Assembly: GCA_001627335.1 (NCBI GenBank)
Contig: LUPK01000015.1
Span: forward strand, 27,860 to 91,859
Reading direction: 5' to 3'
DNA length: 64,000 nucleotides
Origin: Nocardioides sp. REDSEA-S33_B3
Lineage (GTDB): Bacteria; Actinomycetota; Actinomycetes; Propionibacteriales; Nocardioidaceae
Below, one piece after another: positions 59,061-64,000 of the stretch (position 1 is its first letter; every line of letters starts with the position of its first letter). The notes under the pieces are model-generated. The model was not told the origin of the DNA. It worked only from the letters and a program-made list of their open reading frames with translations, and did not search any database. The translations under genes were made by a program, and so were the position numbers.

Positions 59061-59141
59061 GTGCTCAAGAAACTCCGGCGGCGCATCCGATGCCGCATGA
59101 AGTACGGCCACGCCTGTCCCCACGTCGCGTCGTTCCACTGA
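59061..59141 (+). CDS. 26-aa basic micro-ORF
   Basis: GGAG six nt upstream of GTG; MLKKLRRRIRCRMKYGHACPHVASFH*; hairpin terminator follows at 59205-59227. Confidence 0.45.
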   Translation: MLKKLRRRIRCRMKYGHACPHVASFH

Positions 59142-59204
59142 GGACGACGCGTCCTCCGACCGGGCCCTCCTGGGCCCGCCGCGAACGACTCCCGGGGTGG
59201 TCCT

Positions 59205-59227
59205 GAGACTCCCACTCCGGGAGTCTC
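59205..59227 (+). terminator. Hairpin terminator
   Basis: GAGACTCCC-ACTCC-GGGAGTCTC. Confidence 0.65.
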
Positions 59228-59280
59228 GTGCTTTCCGGGCCTGTCCTACCCGGTGGGCGCTCCGGAGTCGCGACTGCGCG

Positions 59281-60264
59281 TCAGCGCAGCTTCGGGCGGA
59301 CGTGCAGGCCCACCTCGGGGTCCACGACGACCTCCTGGGCCGCCGGCATCCCGTCGACCTCGAGGGTCACCTCGAGCGGCACGTTGCGCTTGACCAGCGC
59401 CAGCGCGATCGGGCCCAGCTCGTGGTGGCGCGCCGAGGACCCGACGAAGCCGACCGTCTTGGTGGCCTCGCCCGAGCCCATGAGCAGCTCGGTGCCGGGG
59501 GCAGGCAGACGGTTCTCGGTGCCGTCGAGGTGCAGCAGCGTCAGCCGCCGCGGCGGGCGACCCAGGGTGTGCACGCGGGCGACGGTCTCCTGGCCGCGGT
59601 AGCAGCCCTTGTCCAGGTGCACAGCCGGGCCGACCCAGCCGACCTCGTTGGGGATCGTGCGGGCATCGGTGTCGACCAGGTGGCGCGGCTCGCCGCGCGC
59701 GATCCGCAGCGCCTCGAAGGCCCACAGGCCGCACGCGGGCCCGGCGGCCTCGGCGTAGGCCGCGAGCTCGCTGCGCGGGACCAGGTCGTACGTCGGAGCG
59801 TCGGCGCGCGAGCGCCAGGCCACGGCCCAGTCGTCGGTGACGTCGGCGAGCTCCACGCGGGTCATGAAGACCATCCGGCCGAGCCAGTCGAGCAGCGGGC
59901 CGGCAGCACCGGGCTCGGTGTGCGCCCAGAACGACTCGCCGTCGTCGTACCCGGTGAACGCGTGCTCCACGTGCCCCTGCGGGCTCAGGATCAGCGCGGT
60001 CGTCCACTCCTTGGGGGCCAGCTGCAGGAAGTGCTGGGTGGTCAGCGAGTGCAGCCAGGTCAGCCGCTCGGGGCCGCTGATGCGGATCACGTCGCGGTGC
60101 GAGAGGTCGACGAAGCCCTCGCCGGACTCCAGGGTGCGCTGCTCGGCGTTGAACGAGCCGTAGTGCGCGGCGACCGGGGCGTCGACGCCGTCGCCGGCGA
60201 CCGCGCCGGGCAGCGAGAGCAGGGGGCTGGGTGCCTTGCTGGGGCTCGTGGCGGGGTCGGTCAT
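59281..60264 (-). CDS. ygfZ: YgfZ-type folate-binding protein
   Basis: VDLSHRDVIRISGPERLTWLHSLTTQHF...VHLDKGCYRGQETVARVHTLGRPPRRL. Confidence 0.92.
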   Translation of the reverse strand: MTDPATSPSKAPSPLLSLPGAVAGDGVDAPVAAHYGSFNAEQRTLESGEGFVDLSHRDVIRISGPERLTWLHSLTTQHFLQLAPKEWTTALILSPQGHVEHAFTGYDDGESFWAHTEPGAAGPLLDWLGRMVFMTRVELADVTDDWAVAWRSRADAPTYDLVPRSELAAYAEAAGPACGLWAFEALRIARGEPRHLVDTDARTIPNEVGWVGPAVHLDKGCYRGQETVARVHTLGRPPRRLTLLHLDGTENRLPAPGTELLMGSGEATKTVGFVGSSARHHELGPIALALVKRNVPLEVTLEVDGMPAAQEVVVDPEVGLHVRPKLR

Positions 60265-60265
60265 G

Positions 60266-60763
60266 TCAGGCCCTCTTCAGCCGCGCCCACAGGTGGGGCT
60301 GCAGCTCCTGGCCGACCGCGGCCATGTCGTAGGCGTAGAGCAGGTCACCCTCGACGTTGCCGTAGAGACGGTGGCCGGCGGTGACCTCCTTGGCGGTCTC
60401 GGTGTAGCCGACGCCCGCGGTGCGCAGCTCGAGCTTGCCGTCGGCGGCCTCGCCGTACCAGATCTCGGAGAAGCCGATGTTGTGCGCGAGCACCAGCTCG
60501 ACCTTGCCCGGCTCCGGGCAGCGCAGGTAGCCGGTCTCCTGGGCGGCGTCACGGACCTTCTCGCCGTTCTCGTCGATCACCCACGAGCGCGCGAAGTAGT
60601 GCAGGAAGGGACGGCCGTCCTGCTGGAAGACCACCTCCTGGCCGTACTGGAACGGCTCGATCGTCGGGTAGTCACCGTGGCCGTTGCCGATCCAGCTGCC
60701 GAGCAGCCAGGCGACGGGTCCACAGTTCGGGTGCAGGTTGGGAGGAAGCTCGAACGCCACCAC
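60266..60763 (-). CDS. FABP/nitrobindin-like heme-binding protein
   Basis: VAFELPPNLHPNCGPVAWLLGSWIGNGHGDYPTIEPFQYGQEVVFQQDGRPFLHYFARSW. Confidence 0.88.
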   Translation of the reverse strand: MVAFELPPNLHPNCGPVAWLLGSWIGNGHGDYPTIEPFQYGQEVVFQQDGRPFLHYFARSWVIDENGEKVRDAAQETGYLRCPEPGKVELVLAHNIGFSEIWYGEAADGKLELRTAGVGYTETAKEVTAGHRLYGNVEGDLLYAYDMAAVGQELQPHLWARLKRA

Positions 60764-60800
60764 GCCAGCGTAACGACCACCTGCTCCTAGGCTGGAGCCC

Positions 60801-61163
60801 ATGACGTCTCGGCTGCTGCTGAAGGTGACCTGCGCCGCGGAGGCGCCCGAGCGGGCCAACCAGGCCTTCACCGTCGCCGCGGCGGCCTGCGCGGCCGGCG
60901 CGGGGGTCTCGCTGTGGCTGACCGGCGAGGCCGCCTGGTGGGCCGTGCCCGGCAAGGGGCCCGACCTCGGGCTCGAGCACGCGCGGCCGGTCGAGGACCT
61001 GCTCGCGATCATCCTCGACATGGGCGAGGTGACGCTGTGCAGCCAGTGCGCGGAGCGGCGCGGGATCACCGTCGACGACGTGCGCGACGGGGTGCAGATC
61101 GCCGGTGCGGCGTCGTTCGTCGAGGAGGCGCTCACCGAGGGCGTGCAGGCGCTGGTCTACTAG
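60801..61163 (+). CDS. DsrE-family protein
   Basis: LLLKVTCAAEAPERANQAFTVAAAACAAGAGVSLWLTGEAAWWA...TLCSQCAERRGI. Confidence 0.8.
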   Translation: MTSRLLLKVTCAAEAPERANQAFTVAAAACAAGAGVSLWLTGEAAWWAVPGKGPDLGLEHARPVEDLLAIILDMGEVTLCSQCAERRGITVDDVRDGVQIAGAASFVEEALTEGVQALVY

Positions 61164-62030
61164 GTGCTGTGAGCGCGGCCGCACCTCCCCGGTGAGGAGG
61201 CGTCTTCTCGGTAGGCTGCCGCCACGATGAGCTCCCCCGGCCTCCCCCCTGACTCCTCGGCCGGGTCCCCCACCGGCGGGGACCCCGGCCGACGCTGGCT
61301 GCGCCGCAAGGACACCGGCCCCTCCCTCGAGGAGCTCGAGGCCCGGATCGCGGAGCAGACCGCAGCGGCCGAGCGCTTCGCCACCCTGCGCGCCGCGGCC
61401 GAGAAGGCCGCCACCGAGCAGGCCGCCGAGCGGATGATCGCCGAGGAGACCGCGGCCACCGCGCTGCGCGGGCGCAGCGAGTCCGACACCCGCCTGGCCG
61501 AGGCGCAGGCCCGGCTCGAGGAGGCGCTCCAGGCGCGTGCCGACGCGGAGGCCGCCCTGGCCGAGGCCGTCAGCGCGCGGGAGGCTGCCGAGGCGACGCT
61601 GAACGAGGCGTACGCCGCCCGCGAGGCCGCCGAGACCGTCGCCCAGGAGGCACAGGAGGCCGCCAGCGAGCAGGCCCGTCGCCGCGCCGCTGCCGACTCC
61701 AGCGCGGCCGCCGCCGCCAACGCCCGCGAGGCCGCGGAGGTGATCGCCGCCGAGCAGGCCGCTGCCGCGGAGGAGGCGTTCGCCCAGCGCGCCGCTGCCG
61801 AGGCCGCGGCGCAGGAGAGGGCCGAGGAGGCCGAGGCCGCGTACGCCGCCAGGCTCGAGGCCGAGGAGATCACCCGGGCCCACGCGGACGCCGCGACCCA
61901 CGCGCACTCGGACCGGGAGAACGCCGAGCACGACGCGCGCACCGCCCACGAGTCCGCGACCGCCGCGCACGCCGCGCGCGAGTCCGCGGAGGAGGCGGCC
62001 CAGGCCTCCGCCGAGGCGCGTGCGGAGGCC

Positions 62031-62516
62031 GACCGCGTCGCCGCGGAGCACGCCGCCGCCCGCACCGCCGCCGACGAGTCCGCCGCCGAGCAGGCCCGGC
62101 TCGCCGAGGAGGCCCACACCGCTCGGCTCTCCGCCGAGACCGCTGCCCGGGAGGCGGCCGACCTCGCCGCCTCGGCCCAGGCCGCGCGCGAGCAGGCCGA
62201 GGAGGCGGCGCGCCTGGTCGGGGAGTTCGCCGAGCACGCCCAGTCCGACCGGCGCGAGGCCGAGCAGGCCGCCACCGCCGCCCAGGAGCAGGCCGCCGCC
62301 GCCCACGCCGCGCGGGAGACGGCCGAGGCCGCGGCCGCTGCGTCCGCGGAGGCCCGGGCGGAGGCCGACCGCGTCGCCGCGGAGCACGCCGCCGCCCGCA
62401 CCGCCGCCGACGAGTCCGCCGCCGAGCAGGCGCGGCTCGCCGAGGAGGCCCACACAGCTCGCCTCTCCGCCGAGACCGCCGCCCAGGAGGCCGCCGACCT
62501 CGCCGCCGAGGCCCAC
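62031..62516 (+). repeat. Near-identical internal duplication, two ~150-bp copies offset by 336 nt
   Basis: GACCGCGTCGCCGCGGAGCACGCCGCCGCCCGCACCGCC... at 62031 and 62367. Confidence 0.9.
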
Positions 62517-63340
62517 ACCCAGCGTGAGGCGGCCGAGCAGGCCGCCGCCGCCCAGGGCGAGGCCGCCCGGGCCGCCGCCGAGGCCGAGACCGCCGCGCAC
62601 GAGGCATCTGCCGTGGCTGCCGCCGATGCCGAGTCCGCGCACGCCGCGCGGGCCTCAGCGGAGTCTTCTGCGGAGACCGCGCTCGCCGCCGCGACCGAGG
62701 CGCACGAGGGCCGCACCGCCGCCGACGAGGCCGCCCGGGTCGCCGCCGAGGCGCGCACCGCCGCGGAGCAGGCCGCCACCGAGCAGACCGAAGCGGCCCT
62801 GGCCGCCCACACCGCACGCACCGAGGCCGAGGAGGCCGCCCGGGCCGCCGCCGCGCACGCCGGCGAGGCGCAGGCGCAGCGTGAGAGACGGCCGCCGCCG
62901 AGGCGGTCGAGGCCCGCGCTCGGGCAGAGGCCGACGCGCAGACGCACGCCGAGCTGGCTGCGCAGGCAGCCGCCGAGCGCGAGGCTGCCGAGCGTCGTAC
63001 GAGCGAGGTGCTGGGGCAGCTCCAGGAGGCCCTCGACGCCCGCGCCGCCGCCGAGGCGAAGCTCGTCGAGGCGATCACCGCCCGCGCCGACGCCGAGGAG
63101 GCCGCCAGCCAGCGCGGCATCGACCGGCAGTCGGTCGAGGCGTCGGTGCGGCACCAGGCCGAGATCGCCGAGGCCGAGATGACCGCCCGGATCGAGGCCG
63201 AGCGGCGGGCCGCCGCACTCGCCACCGAGCTGGCCGAGGCCCGCGAGGAGCTGCTCGACGGCTCCGGGCGCCACCGGCGCTTCGGGCTCGGCGCCGCCAC
63301 CGGTTCGATCCCGCGGGTGACCGCGGAGCTCGGCTTCGAT

Positions 63341-63402
63341 GGTCGAGGTGCGACCTCCGATGGTCGAGGTGCGACGAGCGCCAGCGAGGAGCCTCGAGAC
63401 CC
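63341..63402. repeat. Dispersed repeats inside the coiled-coil protein ORF
   Basis: GGTCGAGGTGCGACCTCCGAT followed by GGTCGAGGTGCGACGAGCGCCAGCGAGGAGCCTCGAGACC. Confidence 0.82.
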
Positions 63403-63855
63403 AGCGACCGCAGCTGCGACCACCACCGCGCCGGTCGCTCTCCCCGCCCAGCGCAGCCGCGTCCCCTTCGTCGCCGGCGGCCTGGCCGTCGTGGCCCTCG
63501 CCCTGACCGGCCTCGCACTCGCGACCGGGCGCGGGACCGAGCCGGTCGGGGTGGCAGCGGTGCTGCTCACGGTGCTGCTGGTCTTCGTGGCGCTACGGGC
63601 CCGGCGTACCGCCTCGCACGTCACCATCGACGACCACGGCGTCGTCGACATCCGGTCCGGGGAGACCCACCACCGCTTCGACGTCTACGACGCCAGCACC
63701 GACCTGGAGATGGTGGGCGTGCCCGGCCAGCGCGGCTGGGAGGTGCGGTTCAAGCGCCGTGCCCTGCCGCCGGTCGTGGTGACCGCCGCGATGGTCGACG
63801 CTGAGGCGTTCAGCCGCGAGCTGCGGCGCTGGCGCCCGGGGCTGTAGCCCTCGCC

Positions 63856-63889
63856 GGTCGAGGAGGCGCGCCAGCGCCGTCTCGAGACC
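63856..63889. repeat. Dispersed palindromic repeat after the coiled-coil gene
   Basis: GGTCGAGGAGGCGCGCCAGCGCCGTCTCGAGACC. Confidence 0.88.
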
Positions 63890-64000
63890 CGAGGGTCACC
63901 GGGTCTCGTGGCTGTGAGTCTTGGTAGTGGCTGGCCCGGGGCTGGCTGGCAGGGTCGGTCTGGCCGGTTCTCTGTCGTGTTCGTGACCCACTCGTGGCTT

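Larger units (their letters stand above)
61227..63847 (+). pseudogene. Ala/Glu-rich coiled-coil membrane protein, single 2-nt frameshift at ~62885
   Basis: Frame 1 coiled coil 61227-62885; native frame continues in 63008-63847 (TM plus PH-like tail); GAGAGACGG where GAGACGG would keep the frame. Confidence 0.7.

Noticed and set aside
61160-63274. 704-aa and 656-aa minus-strand ORFs
   Set aside because: Antisense reading of the alanine-rich coiled-coil repeat, producing Gly/Leu or Ala/Ser runs.
1-64000. tRNA, rRNA and prophage genes
   Set aside because: No cloverleaf or T-loop signatures and no structural phage genes were recognised; the holin-like protein at 57456-57872 is a common chromosomal membrane family.

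Overview
High-GC actinobacterial chromosome segment, Nocardioides-like by protein flavour (inference, no search run). It is dominated by an exopolysaccharide (EPS) locus of about 14-43 kb. The locus holds GDP-fucose genes (gmd, fcl), an initiating sugar-phosphate transferase, glycosyltransferases, Wzy- and Wzx-like proteins, a WecG/TagA-type transferase, hexapeptide acetyltransferases, ugd, cysD/cysN, a CysC-tyrosine phosphatase fusion and a BY-kinase. It is interrupted by IS debris (IS1634, IS21, IS256 and IS3 types). Flanking genes include two secreted metalloproteases, two RibD-C-type reductases, SGNH hydrolases, a sulfurtransferase operon with a probable leader peptide, HNH/DUF222, MerR/Hsp20, GlnR, MshD, YgfZ and a frameshifted coiled-coil protein. 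The most interesting signal is a dispersed family of ~34-50 bp palindromic repeats (>20 copies, several subtypes). Their paired ends and stems covary, and they sit both between genes and inside ORFs, where they encode linkers between domains. Other leads: a CysC-LMW-PTP fusion near a BY-kinase with a (GGCTAC)9 tyrosine tail, a likely leaderless 27-aa cysteine-type leader ORF upstream of DUF4395/sulfurtransferase, a 26-aa basic micro-ORF, and several precisely locatable frameshifts. Family names come from motif recognition only.
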